Assembly (NCBI GenBank): GCA_041395205.1
Contig: JAWLAZ010000001.1
Coordinates: 558,001-622,000 of the forward strand
Source: JAHEFU01 sp041395205
Lineage (GTDB): Bacteria > 4484-113 > JAFGCY01
Length of the DNA: 64,000 bases
Direction of reading: 5' to 3'
Part shown: one piece after another, positions 51,498 to 60,622 of the stretch
Layout of the letters: each line of letters starts with the position of its first letter
Numbering within the stretch: the first letter of the stretch is position 1
The notes under the pieces: model-generated
Database searches by the model: none
Seen by the model: the letters and a program-made list of their open reading frames with translations, nothing else
Told to the model about the DNA's origin: nothing
Position numbers and translations under genes: made by a program

Positions 51498-52534
51498 GTC
51501 TGCGGATCCCCGTCGGCAGCGAACCAGGGACTGAAGGTCCGCACGTGCAGGCTCCTGCCATCCGGCAGGAATTCCACGAGGCGGATCCAGCCCTCGCCGC
51601 CGAGCGGGAGGAACTGCGCATTGAACAGCAGCTGATGGCAGGGCAGCCCAGCATCGTTCTGCGTTGTCAGCCGGCCGACCATGTCCCCGCCCACATGCCC
51701 GCTGAACACGAGCTGCATCCTGGGCTGGCGGCGCACGAGCAGCTGCCAGAGGTCCTCGCCGTCACTGGTGTCGGCGGCGGTGCCGCTGTAGCTGTAGGGG
51801 CTGGCGGCCTGGGACCCGCCCCGGGCCTGCCAGTCGAAGCGCGTGTCGTCATGATAGGTGTAGGCATGGGTCAGCAGCAGCTGCGTATGCCCGCTGTATT
51901 CGGCACGGGAGCAGAGCTCCGCCGCCCAGTTGACGACCTCGCGGCGCGGACCCCATTCCAGTGAGAGGACCAGCAGCCGCCGGCCGTCGGGCGCCGTGAA
52001 GTCGTAGGCCGCATTCTCCATCGTCAGTTTCCCATGCGCATTGGGATGCATCTCCACGAGGATCCCGCCCTGCTGCGGGTCCAGCAGCGGGAAGTCCTCC
52101 AGCCGAAAGTTGTCGCCGAAGCGGCTGCTGCGGTTCTCGGCGTTGCGGCTGCCGTAGTCGTGGTTGCCCGTTGCCATGACCAGGGGCACGGTGCCGCTCA
52201 GCCTGCCGAGGGCCTGGCGGGCATTGCGCCACTGCTGGAAGCTGTTCTGGTTGCCGCTGCTCTGGGCCGCGAAGTAGACGCCGTTCTGGAAGACGATGTC
52301 GCCCTCCTGCAGCACCAGCCCGATGTTGTGCACAGCTGCGTTGTCAGCGATCCAGTCCACACAGCCTTCCAGCACGGGCATGTGCTCCGCATGGTCCACG
52401 TAGCTCTGGATGTCGGGCAGCACGACCATGATCCAGCTGCCGGGATCGCAGGGCCAGTCCTCCGCCCCAGCCATGCGGGGGCTTGCCAGGATCAGGCCCA
52501 GCAGCAGCCAGGCCAGGCTCAGGGAGTTGCGCAT
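51437..52534 (-). CDS. Secreted calcineurin-like metallophosphoesterase
   Basis: About 365 residues with a signal peptide (AWLLLGLILASPRMAGA). Metal-binding motifs in order: VVLPDIQSY (Asp), LVLQEGDIVF (Asp/Glu variant of GDxxD), MATGNHDYG, LLLTHAYTYHDD and FSGHVGG. Hydrolyses phosphoesters outside the cytoplasm; substrate unknown. The ATG lacks a Shine-Dalgarno; TAGAAT lies 5 nt upstream, suggesting a leaderless transcript. Convergent 61-bp overlap with the kinase gene. Confidence 0.9.
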   Translation of the reverse strand: MRNSLSLAWLLLGLILASPRMAGAEDWPCDPGSWIMVVLPDIQSYVDHAEHMPVLEGCVDWIADNAAVHNIGLVLQEGDIVFQNGVYFAAQSSGNQNSFQQWRNARQALGRLSGTVPLVMATGNHDYGSRNAENRSSRFGDNFRLEDFPLLDPQQGGILVEMHPNAHGKLTMENAAYDFTAPDGRRLLVLSLEWGPRREVVNWAAELCSRAEYSGHTQLLLTHAYTYHDDTRFDWQARGGSQAASPYSYSGTAADTSDGEDLWQLLVRRQPRMQLVFSGHVGGDMVGRLTTQNDAGLPCHQLLFNAQFLPLGGEGWIRLVEFLPDGRSLHVRTFSPWFAADGDPQTYAWRTGPDDDFMLDISALP

Positions 52535-52539
52535 GGCCC

Positions 52540-52545
52540 ATTCTA
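52540..52545 (-). promoter_or_regulatory. -10 box TAGAAT at leaderless spacing
   Basis: Minus-strand TAGAAT 5 nt before ATG 52534 of the phosphoesterase; no Shine-Dalgarno. It would give a transcript starting at about the ATG. Confidence 0.45.
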
Positions 52546-52561
52546 GCCGCGGGATGCGGGC

Positions 52562-55165
52562 TCAGGGTGTGTGGAAGTAGACCTTGTCGGCCACATAGCC
52601 GGGAATCTCCAGCTTGCCGGGATAGAGAATGTGCACGCTCACGAAGCCTGAATAATCCTGGTTGATCTCGATCACGGGGTCCGTGTAGTCGATGTAGCCC
52701 GCCTCCGGCGGGTCGACGACGTACCAGGTGTTGGGGTTCTCCGTGATGTCCAGGTCGATCTCATCAAGCACCTGCAGGCGGTAGCGGGTCCCGGCCTCGA
52801 TGATGTAGGGGTCGTCGAAGCTGCCGTCGCCGGAGAGCGGCGTGTCGAACAGCAGCAGCTTCGGGAGCGGGGCCAGCAGGCTGATCTGGATCGCGTCGTC
52901 AAGATCCGGGGCGGTCCAGTCATAGCGGTTGCCCTGGGCGTCCCTGTAGCGGGCCACCGGCGTCTTGTAGCGGTAGCCCGCCAGCACGACGACGGGTTCG
53001 TAGATCCGCAGGTCGAAGTTGAAGAGCGCGCCGGAGGCATTGTTGAGGTTCAGGCTGCTGCTGGGCGTGATGCTCACGTCCATGTTCTGGAAGTAGGTGC
53101 CGGAGAAGTAGTGCACCGGGTAGTTGCTGGCCTCCATTGCCAGCGGGCCGGGGCCGAGGTTCTTCCAGATGCCGTCGGGATGGTCATCCGCCCCGCCCTG
53201 CACGCCGGGGTTGATGCTGCCCTCGACGAACTCCGCGCTGCCGAGCACGTGCAGCGTGACCTTGTCCAGGGTGTTGAAGGGTGCGGCGCTGGCGTTGGCA
53301 TAGACCGTGACATTGACAACCTGGCCGGGACGGCGCTCCGTGAGTGCGGGCACGATGTAAAGGCTGTTGTCAGTGCCGAACTGCTCGAGCTGGCTGACCT
53401 GGGTGGTCCAGATCCGCACCACCTCGCCGAACTCGCTCAGCCGCTGCATGCGGCAGTGCAGGGTGAGCTGGCGGCCCGGCTCGATCGCGGCGCTGGAGAT
53501 GCGGCCGAGGGCCAGCCCCTGACTGAGCGGATTGGCATTCTCGAAGTGGGTGAGCTCCGTGAACCAGACGTCGATGTCAGCGAGCTCGGCATCGCCGGAA
53601 TCGTCATACTTGTAGGCGTCCCGCAGCTCGAGCAGGCCGCTGTCAGGGTGGATGTCCTCCACGGTGGCGACGATCGTCACGTCGTCATCGGCGAAGTACA
53701 GCTCATCCGTGCGCAGCCGTTCCTCGAGGGAGTCGCTCAGGCCGTTGTTGTCAGAGTCCTGCAGCCAGGATTCATCAGCATAGTCCCCGTCGCCATCCAG
53801 GTCGCGGGCCACGCTGTGCGCCGCCGGGCTCAGGCGCAGCGACCCGCCTACCGGCTGGCCGGGAATCCCGCTCGTGACATGGTAGTCAATGTAGCTGCCG
53901 TCCTGCGGTCCGGGGACAGCGCGGATGCTCTGCTGGATGCCGTAGCTGCGCCCGTCCTCCGGCAGCTTGAAGGGGAAGGCCAGCGTGATCACGCCCGCAG
54001 CCTCCGGCCCGCCCGGCAGGTTGGCATCACCGCTGGCGGGATTCACACCGGGCAGGAAGCTCGTCTGCAGGTAGCAGAGCTTGTCGCGGTGCACATCCTC
54101 GAACATGGCGCTGCCGAAGGGCAGCGGGAAGTCCACGGGCGGGCGGTAGTTGCCGATGTCCTCAATCGGGTTGATGAGGCGCATGATTGCGTAGCAGTCA
54201 TAGCTGTCCGGATCCGCAGGCTGGAAGGCGGTGCCGGAACTGGCGGACTTGCCGCAGAGCGTCAGCAGCGGCAGCTCCAGGAACTGCGTGCTGACTGACA
54301 GATCAGCACTGACGGCCTGGCCGCTCTCCGGACCGCCGGGATTGCCCTCCCTGTCGACAGTGACGATGCTGAGGGCGGCGGCGGAGCTGACGCTTTCCGC
54401 GGAGACCAGCAGTTCGAAGCGGGCCGGCAGGCCGCTGCCCTGTTCGCGCACGCCCTCACTGAACGGGATCTGCTGCAGCAGCTCACCGTCCGCATAGAGG
54501 TGGAAATGGTCGATCGTATTGCCGAAGTTGCGGGCGATGGTGGTGATGTCGGCGATGTTCAGTTCCCCGTTGCCATCGCCGTCAACCCAGTAGCGGGGAT
54601 TGAAGCGGCTCCAGGGCTCGCTGTCGCCGGAGGATTCACCGAAGTACAGGGCCAGCGGGATCAGGTCGGCGACGTTGACCTCTCCGTTGTGGTCGTAGTC
54701 ACCGAGGTTCACCGCAGTCCAGTTCAGCTTCAGGTAGTTGTCGGGAGCCGGGCTGACGATGAAATCGCTCACGCGGTTGTCAACCGCGAGGATGCTCGGG
54801 TCGCGGGTCGGGGCGAGGCCGCTGAGCTGAATCCGGGTTTCGGGGATGCCGCCGCCGAGCGGGGCGATGCTCAGGTCCATGCTGCCGCCGTGCACTTCGG
54901 CAAGCGCCAGCAGTTCGGCCGTGCTGCTCAGGAAGATGCCGTCCGCGCTGGGACCGCCGGGCAGCTCCAGGCTGAGCGTGACCCCGGCGGCGGGCAGGTT
55001 CCTGGCTGCCAGCCTGAGCATTCCGGGTTCAGAGGGGAGGATCTCGACTGAGACGGGCAGGCCCGGCTGGCGGCCATCCGCATCCGTGCGGGAGCCGCCG
55101 CCACCGCCGCAGGAGGGCAGTAGAAGCAGCAGCAGGAGGAGCAGCTGGAGCCGTTGCCAGTTCAT
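52562..55165 (-). CDS. Dockerin-like lipoprotein coupled to a MocR gene
   Basis: About 867 residues. Signal QLLLLLLLLLPSC then GGGGG, a lipobox. Residues about 150-215 carry the EF-hand-like doublet (GDYDHNGEVNVADLIPLALY, then DGDGNGELNIADITTIARNF). The remainder is beta-rich with FN3-like strands and a calcium-type segment (DLDGDGDYADES) near 455. No enzyme motif. ATG 55165 overlaps the stop of the upstream MocR regulator by 4 bp, so translation is coupled to a PLP-dependent transcription factor, an unexpected partner. Confidence 0.9.
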   Translation of the reverse strand: MNWQRLQLLLLLLLLLPSCGGGGGSRTDADGRQPGLPVSVEILPSEPGMLRLAARNLPAAGVTLSLELPGGPSADGIFLSSTAELLALAEVHGGSMDLSIAPLGGGIPETRIQLSGLAPTRDPSILAVDNRVSDFIVSPAPDNYLKLNWTAVNLGDYDHNGEVNVADLIPLALYFGESSGDSEPWSRFNPRYWVDGDGNGELNIADITTIARNFGNTIDHFHLYADGELLQQIPFSEGVREQGSGLPARFELLVSAESVSSAAALSIVTVDREGNPGGPESGQAVSADLSVSTQFLELPLLTLCGKSASSGTAFQPADPDSYDCYAIMRLINPIEDIGNYRPPVDFPLPFGSAMFEDVHRDKLCYLQTSFLPGVNPASGDANLPGGPEAAGVITLAFPFKLPEDGRSYGIQQSIRAVPGPQDGSYIDYHVTSGIPGQPVGGSLRLSPAAHSVARDLDGDGDYADESWLQDSDNNGLSDSLEERLRTDELYFADDDVTIVATVEDIHPDSGLLELRDAYKYDDSGDAELADIDVWFTELTHFENANPLSQGLALGRISSAAIEPGRQLTLHCRMQRLSEFGEVVRIWTTQVSQLEQFGTDNSLYIVPALTERRPGQVVNVTVYANASAAPFNTLDKVTLHVLGSAEFVEGSINPGVQGGADDHPDGIWKNLGPGPLAMEASNYPVHYFSGTYFQNMDVSITPSSSLNLNNASGALFNFDLRIYEPVVVLAGYRYKTPVARYRDAQGNRYDWTAPDLDDAIQISLLAPLPKLLLFDTPLSGDGSFDDPYIIEAGTRYRLQVLDEIDLDITENPNTWYVVDPPEAGYIDYTDPVIEINQDYSGFVSVHILYPGKLEIPGYVADKVYFHTP

Positions 55166-56703
55166 TCGTACAGGTCCTTGAAGGAGCTTGCCTCATCACG
55201 CAGCAGGCCGGGATCGGCAATCGCCCTGGCGATCTGCTCGCACAGGATCCTCACTCCCTTCTCGATGTCGCTGGTTGCGGTCCGGCTAAATGATAACCGC
55301 AGGGCATTGATATCACTGTGATCGGGCATGCAGAATGCACCCGGAGCGAAATCCACACCGGCCTTGCGGGCCATGCTCAGCAGTGCGATCCCGCTGATGC
55401 CGGCTGGCAGGCGCAGCCAGAAGGCGAAGCCGCCGTTGGGCAGGTCATAGCTGCAGCCCGCGGGGAGGTTCTCCCTGAGCACCCGGTCCATCACATTGCG
55501 CCGCCGGCGGTACTCCCGCGCGGCATGCCGCACATGCTTGGCATAGAAGCCGCGCTGGATGAATTCATGCAGCAGCACCTGCAGGAAGTAGCTGTCGCCG
55601 CTGTCGCGTCCGAGCTTGGCGGCCACGATGTTGAAGGCCAGGCTGGAGGGGGCGCAGATCCAGCCGACGCGGATCCCCGGCAGGAAGGACTTGGCAAAGG
55701 TGCCGATGTGGATCACGTAGTTGCCGGAGTCCATGGCCTTCAGCGGCAGGGGGGCCTGGCCCTCGTAGCGCAGCTGGCGGCCGTAGTCATCCTCGATGAT
55801 CGGCACCTTGTACTGCTCGGCAAGGTCCAGCAGGCGGGTACGCCGCTCCATGGACATCGTGATCCCGGTCGGGTTGTGGTAGGTCGGGGTGACGACGATC
55901 GCCCCGATCCGCCCGGACTGCAGCTTCCGTTCGAGCAGATCGCTGCGCATGCCCTGCTCGTCGAGTTCGATCTGCACGAAGGGAATGCGCTGCACGGAGA
56001 GGCAGTTGAAGATGCCGTTGTAGGTCGGGGCCTCGATCGCGACTTCGCGTCCCGGGTCGAGGATCATGGAGAGCACGAGCCCCAGCGCACGCCTGAAACC
56101 ACCGGTGAGGATGATGTCGTTCTCACCTTCCGCCATCGCCACGCCGTTGAGCGCCATTTCCTTCTCGAGGAATTCCACGAGCGGCTGGTAACCCTGGGCA
56201 TGTCCGGTGTCAAAGAAGAACTCCTGCGGATTCCAGAGCATGCTGGTGGCAACCTGCTTGATGCGGTCAAAGGGGAACAGGGCCGGGTCGGGGAAGTTGC
56301 TGACGAAGGAGATCGTCTTGCCATGGAAGCGGCGGCTCATGGGCAGGCCGAAGTATTCAGTCGGGATCACGAGCGGCGACCATTCCATCGGCTCGCGTTC
56401 CTGCTGGGCGGCAATCGTTTCCTCGCGGGTGCGCAGGTTGCTGCCGAGTGCGATCTCGGGATGCTCAGTGATGTAGGTGCCGCTGCCGCTGCGGCGCTCG
56501 ATGATGTTCTCCGCCGCCAGCATGTCATAGGCGTTGAAGACCGTGGTGACGGAAACGTCGAGATCCTTCGCCAGATTGCGCACGCTCGAAATCCGCTCGC
56601 CGGGGGCAAGCAGTCCATCACGGACAAGACTCACGATCTGTTCATGGATCTGAATGTAGAGAGGAGTCTGACTGTCCTTGTCGAGCAGAATCTTGAGATC
56701 CAC
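55162..56703 (-). CDS. MocR-type (GntR-aminotransferase) transcriptional regulator
   Basis: About 513 residues. The start is taken as GTG 56703; the in-frame TTG 56712 falls in an AT-rich -10-like stretch. The N-terminal winged helix is GntR type (LYIQIHEQIVSLVRDGLLAP, RISSVRNLAKDLDVSVTTVF). The C-terminal 380 residues are a fold-type I aminotransferase domain with the PLP lysine in GTFAKSFLPGIRVG (about 335). Members sense amines or PLP (GabR, PdxR, TauR). Several AAAGTGAT-type palindromes lie in the upstream gap. Co-transcribed with the downstream lipoprotein. Confidence 0.93.
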   Translation of the reverse strand: MDLKILLDKDSQTPLYIQIHEQIVSLVRDGLLAPGERISSVRNLAKDLDVSVTTVFNAYDMLAAENIIERRSGSGTYITEHPEIALGSNLRTREETIAAQQEREPMEWSPLVIPTEYFGLPMSRRFHGKTISFVSNFPDPALFPFDRIKQVATSMLWNPQEFFFDTGHAQGYQPLVEFLEKEMALNGVAMAEGENDIILTGGFRRALGLVLSMILDPGREVAIEAPTYNGIFNCLSVQRIPFVQIELDEQGMRSDLLERKLQSGRIGAIVVTPTYHNPTGITMSMERRTRLLDLAEQYKVPIIEDDYGRQLRYEGQAPLPLKAMDSGNYVIHIGTFAKSFLPGIRVGWICAPSSLAFNIVAAKLGRDSGDSYFLQVLLHEFIQRGFYAKHVRHAAREYRRRRNVMDRVLRENLPAGCSYDLPNGGFAFWLRLPAGISGIALLSMARKAGVDFAPGAFCMPDHSDINALRLSFSRTATSDIEKGVRILCEQIARAIADPGLLRDEASSFKDLYE

Positions 56704-57393
56704 GCACCTCAATTATTCCAGAATGGAAAATTCAGAAAGTAATCACTTTGTGCTGATTTTGGATGAACGCTTACCTGGCTGGAGTCCGGCTGGCCTTGCT
56801 GCCAGTCCAGCTGCAGGGATCTGCTGGATACTTTCAGTGCCGCTGCCCGGGCACTTGCTCAGTTTGGATCATTCTGATTTCATTGGCCAGTCATGTTGAG
56901 ACAATATTCAGAGCTGAAACGCATGATTCGCACTGAATGTGGATTGATCATGTCAAAATCGGTTAAAAGTGAGCATTGTCCCGGGGACACTTGCTCGGTA
57001 TCATACCCGTAGCGCAACTCCATCGGCCCGTGGGTTGCGCTATCCTCTTTTCTGGGTCCGCCAGCCTGCCGCCGATATAAAAGCCATCCCCCCAGGACAT
57101 CGCAAAGTGATCACTTTCTATTACCGTAAAAGTGATTATTGAGCCGCCCTCCGAAATCCCGTACCATGCTATGAAGGGTTCCAGCACGCGAACCCGCCAC
57201 CTCGCTGCGCGCAGCGAACCGACCAGGCGGAGCCATCCGCCTGCAGCATGAATAACTTGCAGGCTTACACCAAATCGGCTAAGGGTTATTCAAGGCGGTG
57301 GAGACTTTGGGTTTCCATCGCCTTAATGCTTTCTGGTGGCCGGCGGGACAGGCTGGCTGCCGCCACATCCCACGCTGCTGAAACCGGTTCCGT
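56704..57393. promoter_or_regulatory. Gap with four AAAGTGATCACTTT-type sites
   Basis: Motif copies: 56736-56749 (AAAGTAATCACTTT), 56966-56977 (AAAGTGAGCATT), 57104-57117 (AAAGTGATCACTTT, a perfect 14-bp palindrome) and 57129-57140 (AAAGTGATTATT). The first overlaps the presumed -35 of mocR. Likely operators of the MocR protein. No gene with credible coding signal was found here; a minus-strand ORF at 56963-57187 has no support. Confidence 0.6.
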
Positions 57394-58878
57394 TCAGATC
57401 TGGCGCTGCAGCTGGGCGATCTTGGCATTGCGTTCGCGGTTGCCGGGATCAAGCTTCGCCGAGGCCTGCAGTTCCGCCAGGGCTGCGCGCGCATTCCCTG
57501 TGCTGAGGTGGAAGCTGGCCAGCAGGTCATGCGCCCCCGGATCCCGCGGATTGCCGCTGACGTGCATCTGCAGCAGGCTGATCGCCTGTTGCGGCAGGCC
57601 GTCGCGCACCAGATGCTTGCCGGTGCTGACCACCAGCTCGGTGAGCGCGGTGGCATCCAGCTGCCGCTGGGCCCGGTCGTAGATGCGCTGCGCACTGCGG
57701 CCCTCATTGAGGAAGAAGTCCTCCTCCAGATCCCGGCGGGCGATGAAGCGCGGGTCGTCACTGGCGGCGAAGGGCAGCCAGTCAAAGGCCGGATGCGGAC
57801 CGCTGAGCACGCTCTGGGTCAGGCGCTCGGCCACGCTCAGGCCGTTCTCGGAGTTGCTGAGCAGGATGATCCCGTCCCCGCCGTGCACATCGACCATCAC
57901 GAAGCTGCGGCAGTCGATGTTGTCACCCCACTGCCAGATGTTGTTGCCATGTTCCCCGCTCTCGATCCCGAAGCCGAGTCCCCAGTAGACGGAATCCTCT
58001 GCATCACCGCCGAAGAAGCCGGTCGGCCGGGTCTGGGCCGTGCTCATGTAGGCCGCGAACTTGCGGTCGATCCCCTCGCGGCGCAGCAGGGCCTCGACGA
58101 AGCGGCCGTAGTCCTCGGCCGTTGTCAGTAGCGTTCCCGCGGCATTCATGCTGCGGCGGTTGGGCAGGGTGCGTCCCGTGGGCCGGCCGAGCAGGTCATG
58201 CCCGCTCACCAGCCGGTTGGCCACGCGGCCTTCGGCCACGAAACTTGAATTGGGCATGCGCAGCGGCCCGAAGATCTCAGCCTGCATGAAGTCCTGCAGG
58301 TCCCGGCCGCTGAGCTGCTCCACGACCTGCTGCAGGTAGATGTAGCCCTCGCCGGAGTAGTCCCAGCCACTGCCGGGTTCGAAGCCCAGCTCCAGCCGGC
58401 CGCCCTCGGCCCAGTTGGGCAGGCCGCTCGTGTGGCAGAGCACCATCCGCGCGGTGATCCGGCGGTAGCGCGGATCATGTTCCAGGCGCGGGTTCTCCAG
58501 GTATTCGCAGAGCGGGCGGTCGATGTCGAGCTCACCGCGCGAAGCCATGCGCAGCACGGCGAAGGCGAACACCGGCTTGGAGAGCGAGGCCGCGAAGAAG
58601 CGCGTATCGCGCTCCACGGCAGTGCCGTCGGCCCGGCTGGCCACGCCGAAGTTGCCAACATAGCTCACCCGGCCGTCGCTGAGCACGACCACGGACATCC
58701 CCGGAATGTCGGCCTCATCCATCAGGCGCGGGACCAGGCGGTCCAGTTCACCGTTGGTGATCCGCGCAGGCACGGCAAGCGCCGGTCGCGCGATCAGCAG
58801 GCAGGCAAGGAGCACCACGGTCAACAGTGCGCCCTGCAGGCGGTCCGCATCGGCAGGCAGGTACTGGAGTCGTTCCAT
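57394..58878 (-). CDS. Serine hydrolase, beta-lactamase/PBP4* family, with TPR-like tail
   Basis: About 494 residues. The start at 58878 puts a signal peptide first (LLTVVLLACLLIARPALA). The SxxK motif is in FFAASLSKPVFAFAVL, and the Tyr motif probably WDYSGEGYIYLQQVVEQL. A C-terminal 110 residues look like TPR helices (AISLLQMHVSGNPRDPGAHD, LAELQASAKLDPGNRERNAK). Class C beta-lactamase fold enzymes of this kind are esterases or D-amino peptidases outside the cytoplasm; the substrate is not readable. The upstream frame without a signal peptide was rejected as start. Confidence 0.9.
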   Translation of the reverse strand: MERLQYLPADADRLQGALLTVVLLACLLIARPALAVPARITNGELDRLVPRLMDEADIPGMSVVVLSDGRVSYVGNFGVASRADGTAVERDTRFFAASLSKPVFAFAVLRMASRGELDIDRPLCEYLENPRLEHDPRYRRITARMVLCHTSGLPNWAEGGRLELGFEPGSGWDYSGEGYIYLQQVVEQLSGRDLQDFMQAEIFGPLRMPNSSFVAEGRVANRLVSGHDLLGRPTGRTLPNRRSMNAAGTLLTTAEDYGRFVEALLRREGIDRKFAAYMSTAQTRPTGFFGGDAEDSVYWGLGFGIESGEHGNNIWQWGDNIDCRSFVMVDVHGGDGIILLSNSENGLSVAERLTQSVLSGPHPAFDWLPFAASDDPRFIARRDLEEDFFLNEGRSAQRIYDRAQRQLDATALTELVVSTGKHLVRDGLPQQAISLLQMHVSGNPRDPGAHDLLASFHLSTGNARAALAELQASAKLDPGNRERNAKIAQLQRQI

Positions 58879-59122
58879 CTGGCATCCCATCCGCTGTATG
58901 TCATTCCCCGATGCACTGAGGGAGACGCGCCGGAATCCGCGCTGGTTTCGGTTCAAGCCGAAATTCCCCGCAGATTCTGGCAACGCATGTGCAGGAGGTG
59001 CAGAATCGGTCGGGAACATGTGTTCCCCGCTTCCCCGGAGCATGGACAGGGCGCGCGATCAGTTGCGCGCCGCTGAATTGCAGACAATGCCGGGCGGCCC
59101 CGGTAACGCTCCTGCGCGGAAA

Positions 59123-59533
59123 TCAGCGGCGCGGACGCACGAGGAAGTAGAGCGCCAGCGCTGCGGCGACGAAGACCAGTGCGGACCCGGCCACATAGGG
59201 AATGGTCTGCGCATCCAGTGCGCCCATCACCACGAAGCAGGCTCCGAAGAGGCCGGCCCCGGCGCCGATGCAGCCCAGGCAGGCGATCCCGAGGCCCTTG
59301 AGCAGCCCGTTCACTCCCGTGTTGCGCGGCTGGTACTCGGGGATGGGCGGCACGGCATGCTCCCACTGCGGCGGCATCTGCTGAGCCGGGGGTGGAGACT
59401 GCCGCGGGATGGCACCCGGCTTGGGAGCAGCGTGATCTCCCTGGGGCGGAACCGGCTGGCTCGGCTGGGGAGCATCCGGCTGCGGCTGATTGCCGGGTTC
59501 GGGGTCCGGAGGTCCGTGCTGAAAGTCGTTCAT
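59123..59533 (-). CDS. Pro-rich small membrane protein
   Basis: About 136 residues; ATG 59533 overlaps the stop of the upstream gene by 4 bp. The N-terminal 70 residues are Pro/Gln-rich (PDPEPGNQPQPDAPQPSQP), followed by two TM helices (GLGIACLGCIGAGAGLFGAC, AGSALVFVAAALALYFLV). Fourth gene of the radical SAM operon. No family recognised; a membrane partner is inferred only from the operon. Confidence 0.8.
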   Translation of the reverse strand: MNDFQHGPPDPEPGNQPQPDAPQPSQPVPPQGDHAAPKPGAIPRQSPPPAQQMPPQWEHAVPPIPEYQPRNTGVNGLLKGLGIACLGCIGAGAGLFGACFVVMGALDAQTIPYVAGSALVFVAAALALYFLVRPRR

Positions 59534-59871
59534 TGCAGTCCTCCCAGGCTCAGGATGCTCGGCAGTTCGATCCCGCTCCAGGCGCAGTAGCCGGCCCCGA
59601 GCGCCACCGCTCCCCAGAAGCCGCAGATCAGCGGCGGGTACTTCGCGAAGCAGCGGGTGTCCATCCGCCCGTGCCACATCATCACGACGTAGCAGAACAC
59701 GGTGCCCAGCGCGATCAGCGTGAGAATGTAGCGCGGCCCGGCCAGCAGTGTTGCCAGGAACACGAGTGTGGCGGCCTTGCAGAAGGTGAAGGCAATGCCT
59801 TCCCATTTCGCGGCCTCACGCCGCTGCGCTTCAAGCTGATCCTGCCCTGCGGGCTGTACCTGGCTGTCCAT
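59530..59871 (-). CDS. Small membrane protein, hypothetical
   Basis: About 113 residues. A cytoplasmic Gln-rich N terminus is followed by TM helices (CKAATLVFLATLLAGPRYIL, LTLIALGTVFCYVVMMWHG, ICGFWGAVALGAGYCAW). Third gene of the operon, starting 4 bp after the Lgt-family gene. Overlaps the next gene in an ATGA. Function unknown. Confidence 0.8.
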   Translation of the reverse strand: MDSQVQPAGQDQLEAQRREAAKWEGIAFTFCKAATLVFLATLLAGPRYILTLIALGTVFCYVVMMWHGRMDTRCFAKYPPLICGFWGAVALGAGYCAWSGIELPSILSLGGLQ

Positions 59872-59875
59872 CGGC

Positions 59876-60622
59876 TTACTCCCGCGCCGCATCCGGCTGC
59901 GGCACCTGCTGATTATCGCGCCTGTCCCGCCATCTGGCGAGCAGGCCCAGGCCCGCCGCCGTGATGAACAGCAGGCAGATCCACTGGGCCAGGGACAGCC
60001 CGAGGAGCAGGGCGTCCTGGCTGCGGCTGGCCTCGACCGCGAAACGCAGCAGGCCATAGCCACCGAGATAGACGAGGAACAGTTCGCCCTCGGCCGCCAT
60101 GCGGGGCCTGAGCCGGATGAGCAGGGCCAGCAGCACGAGCAGGCCGAGGCTCATGTAGAGCTGGCTCGGATGCAGGCCCTGTACGGCCCAGGGCAGGCTG
60201 CAGGCCCGCCCGCCGCAGCAGCCGGAGAACCAGCAGCCGATGCGCCCCACGGCCTCACCCGCCGGCAGGGCCAGGGCGAAGGGCATGCCCGTGCTGTAGC
60301 GGATCCCGAGCCGGGCCTTGGCCACTTCAACCGCGATCCAGCCGCAGAGGATCCCGGCCAGCACACTGCGTCCGCCGGCGAAGGGGTTGAGGATCGTGAG
60401 GCTGTCAACGCCGAAGGGCCAGCCCAGCGCGAGGTACTGTCCCAGCCGGCTGCCGAGCATCCCGCCGAGCACCGCGCTGCCGAGCAGCACGAGCCGCGCC
60501 CGGCCCCGGGGCAGCGGCTGGCGGCTGAGGCGCTGGGCGAGCAGGAAGACCACGCTGCCCACGAGGTAGCCAAGCCCCTGCAGCAGGCTGCCGAGTGCGG
60601 GCGCGCTGCCCGGCTCAGGCAT
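59876..60622 (-). CDS. Lgt-family (prolipoprotein diacylglyceryl transferase-like) membrane protein
   Basis: About 248 residues; start overlaps the radical SAM stop by 8 bp. Seven or so TM helices. Two family blocks are seen: GRIGCWFSGCCGG (126-138), the variant of the catalytic GR(I/L)-motif found in one Lgt subgroup, and HPSQLY (151-156). The HGG motif carrying the catalytic His of standard Lgt is replaced by a FAGGRSVLAG-like stretch, so it may not be the housekeeping enzyme. The standard reaction transfers diacylglyceryl from phosphatidylglycerol to lipobox Cys. It follows a lipid-type radical SAM gene. Confidence 0.85.
   Translation of the reverse strand: MPEPGSAPALGSLLQGLGYLVGSVVFLLAQRLSRQPLPRGRARLVLLGSAVLGGMLGSRLGQYLALGWPFGVDSLTILNPFAGGRSVLAGILCGWIAVEVAKARLGIRYSTGMPFALALPAGEAVGRIGCWFSGCCGGRACSLPWAVQGLHPSQLYMSLGLLVLLALLIRLRPRMAAEGELFLVYLGGYGLLRFAVEASRSQDALLLGLSLAQWICLLFITAAGLGLLARWRDRRDNQQVPQPDAARE

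Noticed and set aside
55318..56742. 474-codon plus-strand ORF
   Set aside because: Antisense to the MocR gene, composition biased, no motif.
56963..57187. 74-codon minus-strand ORF in the mocR upstream gap
   Set aside because: No ribosome binding site, and it overlaps the palindromic regulatory sites.
57248..57682. Plus-strand ORF beginning MNNLQAY
   Set aside because: Most of it is antisense to the serine hydrolase and it lacks a ribosome binding site.
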